A stretch of DNA of 64,000 nt from the NCBI GenBank assembly GCA_039033995.1, contig JBCCBP010000001.1, forward strand, positions 124,001 to 188,000, given 5' to 3'. The DNA is from CALBPI01 sp039033995 (lineage in GTDB: Bacteria; Pseudomonadota; Gammaproteobacteria; Steroidobacterales; Woeseiaceae). Below, piece by piece: positions 27,292-36,642 of the stretch; positions within the stretch are counted from its first letter, which is position 1; each line of letters opens with the position of its first letter. The notes below the pieces were generated by a model. It saw only the letters and a list, made by a program, of their open reading frames with translations. It was not told the DNA's origin and searched no databases. A program made the position numbers and the translations under genes.

Positions 27292-28133
27292 AGTGTGATG
27301 CTACCCTCGTATGCAAATGCCGCCGGTCCCGACATGATGACCGGCTCCCCCAGTTGCGGCCAGTCTATCACGAGCACACCGCCGGGCAGAGCGATCTCTG
27401 CGCGCGCATCGATCAGATCGCGGTGCCTCAGACTCACCATCGCGGCACAGGCGCCGGTGCCGCACGCGCGGGTTTCGCCGACGCCACGTTCGTACACGCG
27501 CAGTCTTACGTGTTGACGGTCGACAACCATCGCAAACCCGACGTTGACACTGTCGGGAAACAGGGGTGATGTCTGTAGTGCCGGGCCGATCTCGCCGACA
27601 GCAGCGGTATCCACGTCGTCAACGATCAGCACGGCGTGTGGATTACCGATCGACACCGCCGAGAATTTAAGCGACTGCCCCAGCGCGTGGGTCTCATAAA
27701 TCGTCGCCGCGGCGGGCACGGCGAGCGGAATGGCGGCAGGGGTAAAATCGGGTACGCCCATGTCGACGGAAACCTGGTCGTTGTCGGACAGCGTCGCAAT
27801 GACTAGACCTGACGGGCTGTTTAGCCGCAGTGCTGTACCTGCTGTGAGTCCATCGCGACGCTGAATGGCAGCCGCAACGCAGCGAACGCCGTTGCCGCAT
27901 TGTTCAACGGCAGCGCCATCGGCATTGAAAATCAGATAGTCCGCATTCACCGCGGGTTGGCTGGGTGGATCGATGCACAACAATTGATCGAAACCAATAC
28001 CCGTCGTGCGGCAACCCAGAGCGCGCACTTGTTCTGATGATAGCGGCAGGGCAGCCAGTGCGGCATCGGCGCGGCGATCGATGATGACGAAGTCGTTGCC
28101 GAGACCATGCATCTTTTGGAACGGGACTTTCAT
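27288..28133 (-). CDS. dapF: Diaminopimelate epimerase DapF
   Basis: A 281-residue epimerase that converts LL- to meso-diaminopimelate for lysine and peptidoglycan. Both active-site cysteines are seen: Cys79 in EQCGNGVRC and Cys224 in RACGTGACA. ATG 28133 starts the canonical MKVPFQKMHGLGNDF; the longer frame is not supported. It is the first gene of dapF-DUF484-xerC and is divergent from the parA-like gene. Confidence 0.96.
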   Translation of the reverse strand: MKVPFQKMHGLGNDFVIIDRRADAALAALPLSSEQVRALGCRTTGIGFDQLLCIDPPSQPAVNADYLIFNADGAAVEQCGNGVRCVAAAIQRRDGLTAGTALRLNSPSGLVIATLSDNDQVSVDMGVPDFTPAAIPLAVPAAATIYETHALGQSLKFSAVSIGNPHAVLIVDDVDTAAVGEIGPALQTSPLFPDSVNVGFAMVVDRQHVRLRVYERGVGETRACGTGACAAMVSLRHRDLIDARAEIALPGGVLVIDWPQLGEPVIMSGPAAFAYEGSITL

Positions 28134-28231
28134 GCAGCACATTATCGCAGTGTCTGTCGCGCTTCGGCCAATGGACTTTTCGACACGCGGCATATACTTT
28201 TAACCATAATAACGAGCAGCAGGGGTTAGTG

Positions 28232-28870
28232 ATGCGTCACATCATGGTTTTGAACGCAAAAGGTGGGTGCGGCAAGAGTACGATTGCCACCAACCTTGCC
28301 GGGTATTTTGCGACGGAGGGTAAGAGCGTCGCATTGGCAGACTTTGATCCGCAGCGTTCGTCGCTCGACTGGTTGGAAGCGCGGCCGGAGCAGGCTGCCG
28401 CGATCACTGCAGTCGACGCGGCTAAAGATGGGATGCGTCATCTGCCGCGTAGTGCCGATGTCTGCATCATCGATTCTCCGGCGCGGTCGCACGGACCGGA
28501 GTTAACCAACCTGATCAAGTACGCGGAAACCGTGATTGTGCCGGTCCTGCCTTCCACCATCGATATGCAGGCGACGACCAAGTTCATCGCCGAGTTGCAG
28601 AAGGTGGGCAAGGTGAATCGCAAACAGGTCAAGATCGCTGTGGTCGGCAATCGCGTGCGAGAAAATACGTTGATTTTCGATGAGTTGGACGACTATCTCG
28701 AACGACTACGCGTGCCGTATCTCACCTGGTTGCGCGATGCACAAAACTACGTGCGCGCTTATACCCGCGGCATCAGCATCTTCGAATTACCGGAATATCT
28801 GGCGTGGCCGGACACCGAACAATGGGAACCATTGATCAAGTGGATTAATTCGAAGCGTTCTCAGCCCTGA
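28232..28870 (+). CDS. ParA/MinD-family P-loop ATPase, orphan
   Basis: A 212-residue ATPase with a deviant Walker A KGGCGKST containing the signature Lys, and the switch motifs ADFDPQRS and IIDSPARS. No parB is nearby, so it is an orphan used for positioning some cargo rather than the chromosomal Par pair. AGGGG six bases before ATG 28232 favours this over the GTG at 28229. The last 26 bp overlap the convergent epimerase gene. Confidence 0.85.
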   Translation: MRHIMVLNAKGGCGKSTIATNLAGYFATEGKSVALADFDPQRSSLDWLEARPEQAAAITAVDAAKDGMRHLPRSADVCIIDSPARSHGPELTNLIKYAETVIVPVLPSTIDMQATTKFIAELQKVGKVNRKQVKIAVVGNRVRENTLIFDELDDYLERLRVPYLTWLRDAQNYVRAYTRGISIFELPEYLAWPDTEQWEPLIKWINSKRSQP

Positions 28871-29744
28871 GACTCGCCTTGATACCCGCTTCGGCGGTCG
28901 GATAACGGAGCGTTACGCCAAGACCCTGCAGCAAGCGGGTGTTATCGACGGTGCGTGATTCGTTAATGAACGACAGGCGCATGGGCGAAAACGTGCGTTG
29001 CGCTTCGTCGAGACTGATCAGCGGTGGCTCGGGCAGGTTCGCATACTCGGCGACACGCAGCGTGAAGTCGCTGCTCGACAGGTAGTGGCCATCGCAGACG
29101 TTGACGATGTCGGGCGGTGTCTCCGCGAACACCGCGGTAATGCAGGCCTCGGCTAGATCATCCACATGGATACGATTGCCCGGCCCAGCTTCGGCCGGGT
29201 CGATGATCGGGTCGCCTCGCCGCAGTGCTTCCAGCGGTAGGCGCCCGGGGCCGTAAATGCCGGCAATTCGCAGCATACACAACGCAATGTTGCGCGCGGC
29301 GCACAATGACCTCGCTGTATTCTCCAGTTTCAACCGTGCCCGTGCGCGTGGTGTTTGCGCGCGACAAGGCGTGTGCTCGTCGACACGCAGACCCTGATGA
29401 TCGCCGTAAACGCCGGTGGTGCTAGCCAGGCAGACTTGCTGCAGGGCGGGAAGACAATCGAGCAGTGCCGTTAGGCGCTGGTCCGAATCACCGTCGCTAG
29501 TGGGCGACGCGCTAGCGGGCGACGCTCCAGCGGGCGGTGCGAGATAAATCAGGTGGCTGATCTGCTGGTCGGCCAGGACGCGCAAGCTCGCCGGCGCATC
29601 CAGATCGGCCTCGATATTGCGCGTCTCCAGATCAGGGCGTGGTGTGCGAGCCAGTGTCGTGATGCGATGGTCGCTGGCAGCGAGCTGAGTGACAATTCGC
29701 CGACCGGTGTAACCCAGGCCGGCGATCATAACCGAAGGCATCAT
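28845..29744 (-). CDS. NAD-dependent epimerase/dehydratase family protein (YeeZ-like)
   Basis: A 299-residue Rossmann protein with the dinucleotide motif GLGYTGRRI at residue 9. The atypical SDR layout resembles E. coli YeeZ: STTGVYGDHQG in place of the usual Tyr-Lys site, and LRIAGIYGPGR. The segment around residue 75-85 (PPAGASPASASPTSDG) is encoded by three 15-bp tandem repeats and is probably a flexible insertion. The stop overlaps parA; the start overlaps hemY by 4 bp, so it is the distal gene of the hem operon. Confidence 0.82.
   Translation of the reverse strand: MMPSVMIAGLGYTGRRIVTQLAASDHRITTLARTPRPDLETRNIEADLDAPASLRVLADQQISHLIYLAPPAGASPASASPTSDGDSDQRLTALLDCLPALQQVCLASTTGVYGDHQGLRVDEHTPCRAQTPRARARLKLENTARSLCAARNIALCMLRIAGIYGPGRLPLEALRRGDPIIDPAEAGPGNRIHVDDLAEACITAVFAETPPDIVNVCDGHYLSSSDFTLRVAEYANLPEPPLISLDEAQRTFSPMRLSFINESRTVDNTRLLQGLGVTLRYPTAEAGIKASLRAENASN
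29496..29540. repeat. 15-bp tandem repeat inside the YeeZ-like gene
   Basis: Three units of 15 bp begin at 29496, 29511 and 29526. The first two differ at one base (GCTAGTGGGCGACGC, GCTAGCGGGCGACGC) and the third is diverged. The 15-bp unit keeps the reading frame, adding five residues per copy. Confidence 0.9.
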
Positions 29745-30943
29745 TCGGACTCGCTAGTGGGCTTCGGCAGCGCAAGTGCATCGTCGGCTGCCATCGACAG
29801 ACCCTGACGGTAGGCATCCGCCGCAGCGCTACTCTCGCCCAATTCTGTCAGCAGCTGACCATACAAGGCGTAGCCTTGCGGCGAATCGTTTAATGCCAGC
29901 CCGGACTCGATGTAGCTGCGTGCCTTGCCCCACAGTTTGTTGGCCATGCAGAGTCGACCGGCGGTCATCAGCAGTTCGGCGTCATCCGAGCGCTTCGAGA
30001 GCCAGTTCTCAGCGACCTTCAATTGGCTGGCCGGGTCGGCCGTGGCGATTTCACCATATTGCAGCACGAGTGCCGGATCCCAGTCCGACTTCAGCATTCG
30101 CCGCGCTTCAGCCTCGGCCTCGTTGACCGCGCCGGTGACGCGCAGGGCGCGTACGTAGGCATTGCGTAACGCGCGATTCGACTTGTGGGCCTTGGGCAGC
30201 TCCTGCCATTCGCGTTGTACATCGCCACCATAATCGGCGACCTCGTGAAAGCGGGCGCTGTAAACGTCGGCATACCAGGTGGCCAGCGTTGGCTTGTCGG
30301 GTTTGCCGAGGCGAGTGAGGCGCGGCAGTAGTTCTCCGAGTTGACGCCAGTCCTGCAATTGATGATAGAGCTTGCCGAGCAGGACGGCCGCTTGCCCTTT
30401 GCCCTGTTCCTGATCATCGAGCTTGCGTAGCGTCGCTTGTGCGAGTTCGTATTGCTCATGCGCAATCTGCAGCTCAGCTTGTGTCAACAAAATTGCGCTG
30501 CTGGCATCGGGCTCGTTTTCGTAAGCAAGTTTGAGCCAGTTGTCGCGACGCTCATCCTGATTTTGCAACTGTGCTGCACGCGCTGCCGCGAGATAATTCA
30601 GCAGTGGCGCATCGGCATAGGTCGCCCCGCGCGTCAGCATCTTCTCGCCCTTGGCGTAGTTGCCCTCGGCGATTTCAATCAGTCCCTGCGTAAACCGTTT
30701 ACCCGCGCGCTTGCCGCGATACTGTGCCGCTGCTTCGCCAAGCTTGCGCGGCGCTCGCAGCAATTTCACCGTGAGCCAGGCGACGAATAGTGTCAGTGCA
30801 ATCAGGAACACAAGCACCGGCACGGACATTTCTACGACTTTGCCGCGGAAGTTGATGACGACGTAGCCGGGATCGGCCATCAGAAACTGGGCGGCGAAGG
30901 TGCCTGCCAATAGCGCCAGAATGAAAAGAACGGCAAACTTCAT
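29741..30943 (-). CDS. hemY: HemY, haem biosynthesis-associated TPR protein
   Basis: A 400-residue inner-membrane protein. It has two N-terminal TM helices (about 2-22 and 40-62) with ADPGYVVINF-type sequence between, followed by a TPR-rich cytoplasmic or periplasmic domain. HemY of proteobacteria is encoded with hemCDX; its exact role in porphyrin metabolism is unsettled and it is not the Bacillus HemY oxidase. It overlaps hemX and the YeeZ-like gene by 4 bp each. Confidence 0.93.
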   Translation of the reverse strand: MKFAVLFILALLAGTFAAQFLMADPGYVVINFRGKVVEMSVPVLVFLIALTLFVAWLTVKLLRAPRKLGEAAAQYRGKRAGKRFTQGLIEIAEGNYAKGEKMLTRGATYADAPLLNYLAAARAAQLQNQDERRDNWLKLAYENEPDASSAILLTQAELQIAHEQYELAQATLRKLDDQEQGKGQAAVLLGKLYHQLQDWRQLGELLPRLTRLGKPDKPTLATWYADVYSARFHEVADYGGDVQREWQELPKAHKSNRALRNAYVRALRVTGAVNEAEAEARRMLKSDWDPALVLQYGEIATADPASQLKVAENWLSKRSDDAELLMTAGRLCMANKLWGKARSYIESGLALNDSPQGYALYGQLLTELGESSAAADAYRQGLSMAADDALALPKPTSESE

Positions 30944-32223
30944 TCGCTAGCACTACCAATATCACGCAATTGCCGAAGCAATGTCAGAGACCCGGAAATA
31001 TCGGGACGCTCGTCAACAAATTCGGTATTCGAGACTTCGCCGAGCATATCGAGCGCGGCGATCACCCCGGCGTCTGTCGGCACGAAGTATTCCTTGAGCC
31101 AGGCCTCCGCATCCTGCAGCGTTTGCTCGTAGCTGACCGACTCACCGAGCAGCAGGCTAAGCCGCGCAGCTTGCAGCTGGAGTTGTACATTGAGCCGCAG
31201 GAAGTAGGCGGCATCCGGTGACAACATCGGGCGATCGGAATCGTTGGCGTCGCGTACGCGCACCATGTCCGAGAAAAAATCGCCGGTGGATTGTTTGACG
31301 CGAGACCACCCGGTTGCGTCTGGATCGTCGCTGCGCTCCCGACTGGCACGCTGGGGCGTCTCCTGCTGTAACGGCAGTCCCGGAATCATGGCAGCGAGAC
31401 TGCCGAGCGTCAGCGTCACGCCTTCAATGTCCGTTTGGTTGATCGAGTTGAGCGCGGTCAGCTCTTCGCGAATTTTGCGACGCACCGCGGTGAATGCCGG
31501 ATCAGCTAATTCCCGAACACGCTGGTCGGCGAGTTCCATCGCAGCAGCGGCCAGCGCGGGGTTATTCGCAAGCTGCATTTGCGCGTTGGCGATTTGCAAA
31601 TAGTACTCCGCTTCTGCGATCAGCCAGGCGCGGCGCGATCCGGCGGAAATGCCTTGCAACGTGGCGAGCGCTTCCTCGTTATTGCGAACGCGACCGGGCA
31701 GCGAGTCCAGCAGATCGACACGCTGTTCAATATCCTTTTCCAGGCGATCGCTGGTGCGTGCCTGGGCGGCGACCGCGCGCTCATTGCCGTCGATACTCTC
31801 GCGCATGGCGTCGAGATCGCGCTGCAGGCTTTCAATGTCACGTTTCAGTGCGTCGACATCGGCAACTGAAGCCCGTTCGATGATGTCGCCCGTGGCAAGG
31901 GGTTGTTGTCGCTCTGTCGCGGGTTCGGAGTTTGCTCGTGCCGGCTCTGAGGTTGTCGTCGCGACCGAAGGCTCGGCCGCATCCGTCGTGTCCGCGGCGT
32001 TCGTCTCGTCGCCGGACTGCATGTTGACCCAGCCAACAGCGGCCGCGCCGGCGATCACCAGCAAGGCGAGCACAATAGGCAGCTTGCTGCGTTTTGCGGC
32101 TTTCGGTTCGCTGGGTGAGTCGGCTTCGTCAGCCGCGGCGTCTGCGACGTCGGCACTTGTCTCCGGTGCCGCTTCTTCGGCGATCAACTCGCCCTCTTCC
32201 GTCTGCGTATCATCGCTTTTCAT
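30940..32223 (-). CDS. hemX: HemX, uroporphyrinogen III C-methyltransferase-like membrane protein
   Basis: A 427-residue protein with an acidic N-terminus, one TM helix (about 48-68, LPIVLALLVIAGAAAVGW) and a periplasmic coiled-coil region. The C-terminal HemX domain has AEYYLQIANAQMQL and LRLNVQLQLQAARL. It lacks a catalytic SAM methyltransferase fold, despite the family name. ATG 32223 with AGGG six bases upstream is preferred to a TTG at 32244. Confidence 0.92.
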   Translation of the reverse strand: MKSDDTQTEEGELIAEEAAPETSADVADAAADEADSPSEPKAAKRSKLPIVLALLVIAGAAAVGWVNMQSGDETNAADTTDAAEPSVATTTSEPARANSEPATERQQPLATGDIIERASVADVDALKRDIESLQRDLDAMRESIDGNERAVAAQARTSDRLEKDIEQRVDLLDSLPGRVRNNEEALATLQGISAGSRRAWLIAEAEYYLQIANAQMQLANNPALAAAAMELADQRVRELADPAFTAVRRKIREELTALNSINQTDIEGVTLTLGSLAAMIPGLPLQQETPQRASRERSDDPDATGWSRVKQSTGDFFSDMVRVRDANDSDRPMLSPDAAYFLRLNVQLQLQAARLSLLLGESVSYEQTLQDAEAWLKEYFVPTDAGVIAALDMLGEVSNTEFVDERPDISGSLTLLRQLRDIGSASE

Positions 32224-32240
32224 AGCTGCCCTGTTTGTCG

Positions 32241-33023
32241 TCAAATCTGGCCAGCCGCCGCCATCGCTACCAGATCTTCTATCAGATCACTCGATTCCGG
32301 TCCCGTCGCACGTTGTCGCAACGCCCTGTGTCCGAGTGCCGCCGCTCGTTCCAGTACGCGGCCACTGGGCGATAGCAATGGGGTCACCATCAACATACGC
32401 TGCCCACGCGTTGTCAATGTGGTCAGCACATTATCCAGCGTCGCAACACTCAGGCATGTGGCCGCCGATACAACACCATTGGCCCACCGGTCTTCCAGAT
32501 ATTGTACTTGTTCGGCACTCAAAGTGGGGCGATCGCGCCGATAGGTCTCGGCCAGAACGACTTCGCCGCCGCGGCTACGCAGTGTTTCGTGAAGTTTGGC
32601 GCGTCCACCGACGCCACGCACAATGACGATACGAAGCCCAGCCGGGCGCTGAAACACGCCAACCCTGAGTAGTGACTCGGAGTCGAAGCCGTGTCTTGCA
32701 CGCAGCGGTTGTCGGATACCTCTCGCTGCCAGTTCACGGCTGGTCGACGGGCCGATCGCCGCGACTTGTGCGCCCTTGTCGATCAGGTGTTGCACCCTGT
32801 GCAAGCCGTGCTGCACGGCATTCGGGCTGATGAAAATGACCCAGTCCGCTTCATCGCCAGGGTAGATTGGTGTTGCCGGCTCGATCTGGATACCCGGAAG
32901 AAAAACCGGTAGTCCGCCTGCTTCGCGCACCGCGTAGGCCAATGGCTCTGCTTGACGCACCGCGCGGGTGATCAAAATTCCCTTGTTGGCAAGTGCCAGC
33001 GATTTGTCAGACAGCTTGTTCAA
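32241..33023 (-). CDS. hemD: HemD, uroporphyrinogen-III synthase
   Basis: About 260 residues. HemD cyclises hydroxymethylbilane with inversion of ring D. The sequence ILITRAVRQAEPLA, the segment DWVIFISPNAVQHGL and the IVRGVGGRAKL motif fit the family, which is weakly conserved. The start is uncertain: no ATG precedes the first strand except one deep inside hemC, and TTG 33023 (overlapping hemC by 17 bp) gives a normal length. The order is hemC-hemD-hemX-hemY. Confidence 0.88.
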   Translation of the reverse strand: MNKLSDKSLALANKGILITRAVRQAEPLAYAVREAGGLPVFLPGIQIEPATPIYPGDEADWVIFISPNAVQHGLHRVQHLIDKGAQVAAIGPSTSRELAARGIRQPLRARHGFDSESLLRVGVFQRPAGLRIVIVRGVGGRAKLHETLRSRGGEVVLAETYRRDRPTLSAEQVQYLEDRWANGVVSAATCLSVATLDNVLTTLTTRGQRMLMVTPLLSPSGRVLERAAALGHRALRQRATGPESSDLIEDLVAMAAAGQI

Positions 33024-33924
33024 TGAGTTCAGCGGCGCCTTGTGCCAGCATTCGCGTCGCGATCGTATTGCCAAGTACGTCAGCGTCCGCGACATTGCCG
33101 GTGATGTGCTCATGAATCGCACGCGTACCATCTGTGCTGGTCAACAACGCACGCACCACGATTTGATCATCTGGCAGCAGCGTGGCGTGCACGCCAAGCG
33201 GTGAATGGCAGGTCGCTTCCAATGTCATCGCGACAGCGCGTTCGGCACCGATAGCCGCTGACGATTCGCCCGAATCCAGTTCGCCGAGCAGCGCGATCAG
33301 ATCGGGCCGATTGTCCAGACATTCGATGCCGACAATGCCTTGACCGACAGCCGGCAACATCTGTTCGGTGTCGAGTGCCTCGGTGATGCGATCGGCCATG
33401 CCGAGTCGTTTCAAGCCGGCACAGGCCAGCACGATGGCGGCGTAGTCGCCGGCGTCGAGTTTGGCGAGCCGAGTGTTGACGTTGCCGCGCAGTGGGCGAA
33501 TATCCAGATCCGGACGTAGCAGTCGCAATTGAGACGCTCGGCGCAAACTGGAGGTGCCCACCACTGCACCTGACGGCAAGTCGTCGAGCTTTGCGCCCAC
33601 CAACGCGTCGCGCGGATCCTCGCGCTCGAGAACTGACGCGATCGTGAAGCCTTCCGGCATTACCGCTGGTACGTCTTTCATGGAATGTACGGCAAGGTCG
33701 GCTTCATGTGCGAGCATCGCATGCTCGAGTTCCTTGATGAATAACCCTTTGCCGCCGACCTTGTTCAAGGCCTTATCGAGAATTTGGTCGCCCTTGGTCA
33801 CCATCGGTACGAGCTCAACCTGCTCAACGGAATCGAGCGCCGATAATCGCGCGGCGACATGCCGGGCTTGCCACAGTGCGAGATCGCTCTTGCGAGTCGC
33901 AATGCGGAGCGTGTGTTTTGTCAT
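33007..33924 (-). CDS. hemC: HemC, porphobilinogen deaminase
   Basis: A 305-residue enzyme that polymerises four porphobilinogen units. The dipyrromethane cofactor would attach to Cys239 in EATCHSPLG, and the catalytic Asp is in HSMKDVP at residue 84. GGGGA lies seven bases before ATG 33924; the longer frame is rejected. It is the first gene of the hem operon. Confidence 0.96.
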   Translation of the reverse strand: MTKHTLRIATRKSDLALWQARHVAARLSALDSVEQVELVPMVTKGDQILDKALNKVGGKGLFIKELEHAMLAHEADLAVHSMKDVPAVMPEGFTIASVLEREDPRDALVGAKLDDLPSGAVVGTSSLRRASQLRLLRPDLDIRPLRGNVNTRLAKLDAGDYAAIVLACAGLKRLGMADRITEALDTEQMLPAVGQGIVGIECLDNRPDLIALLGELDSGESSAAIGAERAVAMTLEATCHSPLGVHATLLPDDQIVVRALLTSTDGTRAIHEHITGNVADADVLGNTIATRMLAQGAAELIEQAV

Positions 33925-34031
33925 AGTTGTCCCCAGATCTGGTGCAGCCGCGATGGCTACGTACTCAGACACCGCGTACTTTAGCGGCAAACAGGCACGT
34001 TTGCAGCGTCAGCCTGTGCGCAAACGGGGCG

Positions 34032-34493
34032 TTATTCGCAATGTTCGGTGATGGCAGACTGAACTTCGGCACGGGCGGCGAGGATTTCGTCCTCATTCAG
34101 GTAAGCGCGTTCACCGTTGGGCAACAGTTTGTACAGGCGTCGCGCCTGAGCGAACTCGTTCAGTTTCTGGCGTGCCGCCTCGCAGCTTTTGCGATGGAAT
34201 TCTTTTTCTTCCGGTGTCTGCTCGGGCTCTTGAGAGTCTTCGCCAGCGCGACGTCGGTAAAAGGCCTGACTTTGTTCGTCTCGCAGTCGATTGGCCGCCG
34301 CCAGATTTTCGCGCGCTGCTGCGGCATCGGTGCGACCAGACTCGATATCGGAGACCTCTGCGTTATCGCGCAGCGGTTGATCGGAATAGTGTACAACGCC
34401 GTCTTCATCGACCCATTTATAGATCTGAGCTGCAGCGTTGTGGCTCATACATGCGCCCAGTATCAGGGCGAGTGCCAGATGCGCTTTAGACAT
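34032..34493 (-). CDS. DUF4124 domain periplasmic protein
   Basis: A 153-residue secreted protein with a signal peptide cleaved near HNAAA-Q and the DUF4124 motif YKWVDEDGVVHYSDQP directly after. A charged helical region follows. The domain has a WW-like short beta-sheet; function unknown. It is transcribed toward hemC, about 107 bp away, but may have its own promoter. Confidence 0.87.
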   Translation of the reverse strand: MSKAHLALALILGACMSHNAAAQIYKWVDEDGVVHYSDQPLRDNAEVSDIESGRTDAAAARENLAAANRLRDEQSQAFYRRRAGEDSQEPEQTPEEKEFHRKSCEAARQKLNEFAQARRLYKLLPNGERAYLNEDEILAARAEVQSAITEHCE

Positions 34494-34607
34494 AATCAGG
34501 TTCCTTGGTTCACGGAGCGGGCAGAAAACACCTTATATGCTAAAGCTTAGCGGAAATCACGGTGGCAAACAGTGATCGGACTCGCACTTTTCTGTGGGTA
34601 GGGGCCG

Positions 34608-34634
34608 AAAAAAACGGGCCCGATGGGCCCGTTT
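34608..34634 (-). terminator. Rho-independent terminator of glnK-amtB
   Basis: An 8-bp stem ACGGGCCC/GGGCCCGT (34614-34621 and 34625-34632) with a 3-base loop is followed on the minus strand by seven T. It lies about 110 bp after the amtB stop codon. Confidence 0.8.
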
Positions 34635-34740
34635 GAGAGTGGTTTACTGAGTAACCTCGAAACCGCCGGTTCGTCGAGGGGGGGTGACGACGCCGGAAAT
34701 TTAAGGTTACTGATCGTAAATGACAAACCTATGACAAAGG

Positions 34741-36021
34741 TCACTCCGACGTCGTGAACTCGGGGTACGCCTCGAGACCACATTCCGCCAGATCGACCCC
34801 GTTGTACTCTTCTTCTTCGGAGACTCGAATACCGAGCGTCGCCTTGATCACGAACCAGGCTGCGAAGCTCGTCGCGAACACCCAGGCGAAAATCGAGACC
34901 ATGCCGATCAGCTGCCAAACGAATGAGGCGTCGCTGTTGGTCAGTGGCACCGCCAGCAGACCCCAGATCCCGACGACGCCGTGGACCGAGATCGCACCGA
35001 CCGGGTCGTCGATCTTCAGCTTGTCGAGCGTAACGATCGCAAATACGACGAGCAAGCCGCCGACGATGCCGATCGCAGTCGCTGCCAGCGGTGTCGGTGT
35101 CAGAGGCTCAGCTGTGATGGCAACTAGTCCTGCCAGTGCGCCGTTCAACGCCATGGTCAGATCTGCCTTACCAAACCACAGTTTCGCCAGCAGCAACGCG
35201 GCGACCAGGCCACCGGCTGCTGCCATGTTGGTGTTGACCATGATGAGCGCGACCGCATTGGCGTTGCCAACCCCGGTCACTTGCAGTTGCGAACCGCCGT
35301 TGAAGCCAAACCAGCCCAACCACAGGATCAGAGTACCGAGGGCCGCCATAGGCAGGTTGCAACCTGGAATCGGCGTGATTTTGCCGTCTTTGCCATATTT
35401 GCCTTTGCGCGGGCCGAGCAACAACACGCCTGCAAGGGCCGCAGCTGCGCCACACAAATGCACGACACCGGAACCGGCGAAATCAAGGAAACCGCCTGCG
35501 TTCAGCCAACCTTCACCCCATTTCCAGAAGCCTTGTACGGGATAGATAAAGCCCGTCAGGACGATGGCGAACAGAAAGAACGAACCAAGTTTCATACGCT
35601 CGGCAACGGCACCGGAGACGATCGACATCGCGGTTGCGACGAATACGACCTGGAAGAAAAAGTCCGACAAGCCCGAATAGTAGACCTCGCCTTCAGCGAT
35701 GGTCGCGAGTGTCACGGCTTCCGCCGCATTGTCCGCGCTGCCCAGCACGCCGATGTTGGCCAGCGCATTAAATACGCCGCCCGTAAAATCGTCGCCGGGA
35801 TACATAATGCTGTAGCCACACAGCATGTACATGATGCAGGCGATCGAGTAGAGGCCTACATTCTTGGTCAGGATCTCGGCGGTGTTTTTCGACCGCACCA
35901 GCCCGGACTCGAGCATGGTAAAGCCAGCCGCCATCCACATGACGAGGGCTCCCATGACCAAGAAATAAAAGGTGTCGAGGGCGTAACTAAGCCCAATGAC
36001 GCTACTGGTTAACTCTTCCAC
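34741..36021 (-). CDS. amtB: Ammonium transporter AmtB
   Basis: A 426-residue polytopic protein with 11 expected helices. The conserved segments MLESGLVRSKN, CGYSIMYPGDDF, GSGVVHLCGAAAALAG and NGALAGLVAITA are those of Amt channels. It imports NH4+/NH3 under nitrogen limitation and is blocked by GlnK, encoded 23 bp upstream. The N-terminus begins at the first membrane helix without a clear cleavable signal peptide. Confidence 0.95.
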   Translation of the reverse strand: MEELTSSVIGLSYALDTFYFLVMGALVMWMAAGFTMLESGLVRSKNTAEILTKNVGLYSIACIMYMLCGYSIMYPGDDFTGGVFNALANIGVLGSADNAAEAVTLATIAEGEVYYSGLSDFFFQVVFVATAMSIVSGAVAERMKLGSFFLFAIVLTGFIYPVQGFWKWGEGWLNAGGFLDFAGSGVVHLCGAAAALAGVLLLGPRKGKYGKDGKITPIPGCNLPMAALGTLILWLGWFGFNGGSQLQVTGVGNANAVALIMVNTNMAAAGGLVAALLLAKLWFGKADLTMALNGALAGLVAITAEPLTPTPLAATAIGIVGGLLVVFAIVTLDKLKIDDPVGAISVHGVVGIWGLLAVPLTNSDASFVWQLIGMVSIFAWVFATSFAAWFVIKATLGIRVSEEEEYNGVDLAECGLEAYPEFTTSE

Positions 36022-36044
36022 TATCTATCTCCCATTCACCAGCA

Positions 36045-36383
36045 TCAAACCGCGTCCGCGCCGGTTTCGCCGGTACGGATTCGGATCGCTTGTTCTAGTT
36101 GTGTGACGAAAATTTTGCCGTCACCGATTTTTCCGGTACGCGCGGTATTCACGATCGCCTCGATTACCTGCTCAGCGACGCTGTCTTCGACGGCGAGTTC
36201 GATTTTTGCCTTCGGCAGGAAATCGACGACGTATTCGGCGCCGCGATACAGTTCTGTATGGCCGCGTTGACGACCAAACCCTTTTACTTCAGTGACCGTA
36301 ATGCCCTGAATGCCAATGTCCGCCACTGCCTGACGGACATCGTCAAGCTTGAATGGCTTTATGATCGCGGTGATCAGCTTCAT
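36045..36383 (-). CDS. glnK: PII nitrogen regulatory protein GlnK
   Basis: A 112-residue PII protein. The T-loop GHTELYRGAEYVVDF contains Tyr51, the uridylylation site, and the C-loop reads GKIGDGKIFV. GlnK binds 2-oxoglutarate and ATP/ADP and plugs AmtB when nitrogen is plentiful. It precedes amtB on one transcript from a sigma54-type promoter upstream. Confidence 0.95.
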   Translation of the reverse strand: MKLITAIIKPFKLDDVRQAVADIGIQGITVTEVKGFGRQRGHTELYRGAEYVVDFLPKAKIELAVEDSVAEQVIEAIVNTARTGKIGDGKIFVTQLEQAIRIRTGETGADAV

Positions 36384-36577
36384 TGTTGCTCCTTCACTTT
36401 AGAAAACGCGTTGCTGCCCTCAACGCATCGTCCTGCGACGATGGTTTCCGGCAGACAGATTCCGGCTGTGTTCGTCAGGATCCGCGCCCGGCGAGTCTGG
36501 GTTCTCATACCTGGCCCTGCGTTCGCAGCTCCCCCAAGATGAGAGCGGTGATGAAGACCGCCCTCACAGTCGTCATA

Positions 36578-36593
36578 GCAGGATGCGTGCCAG
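36578..36593 (-). promoter_or_regulatory. Sigma54 (RpoN) promoter of glnK-amtB
   Basis: On the minus strand TGGCACGCATCCTGCT matches the -24/-12 consensus TGGCACG-N4-TTGCW, with the GG and GC at the invariant spacing and one mismatch (C for the first T). Transcription would start near 36566, leaving a leader of about 180 bases before glnK. Confidence 0.75.
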
Positions 36594-36642
36594 AATTTAA
36601 TCGATTGAAAAATATAAGAAAAAAAACAAACCATGCCTGCAA

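Noticed and set aside
31649..32626. 325-codon plus-strand frame opposite hemX and hemD
   Set aside because: Antisense to two genes of a standard hem operon, Ser/Ala-rich, no recognisable domain.
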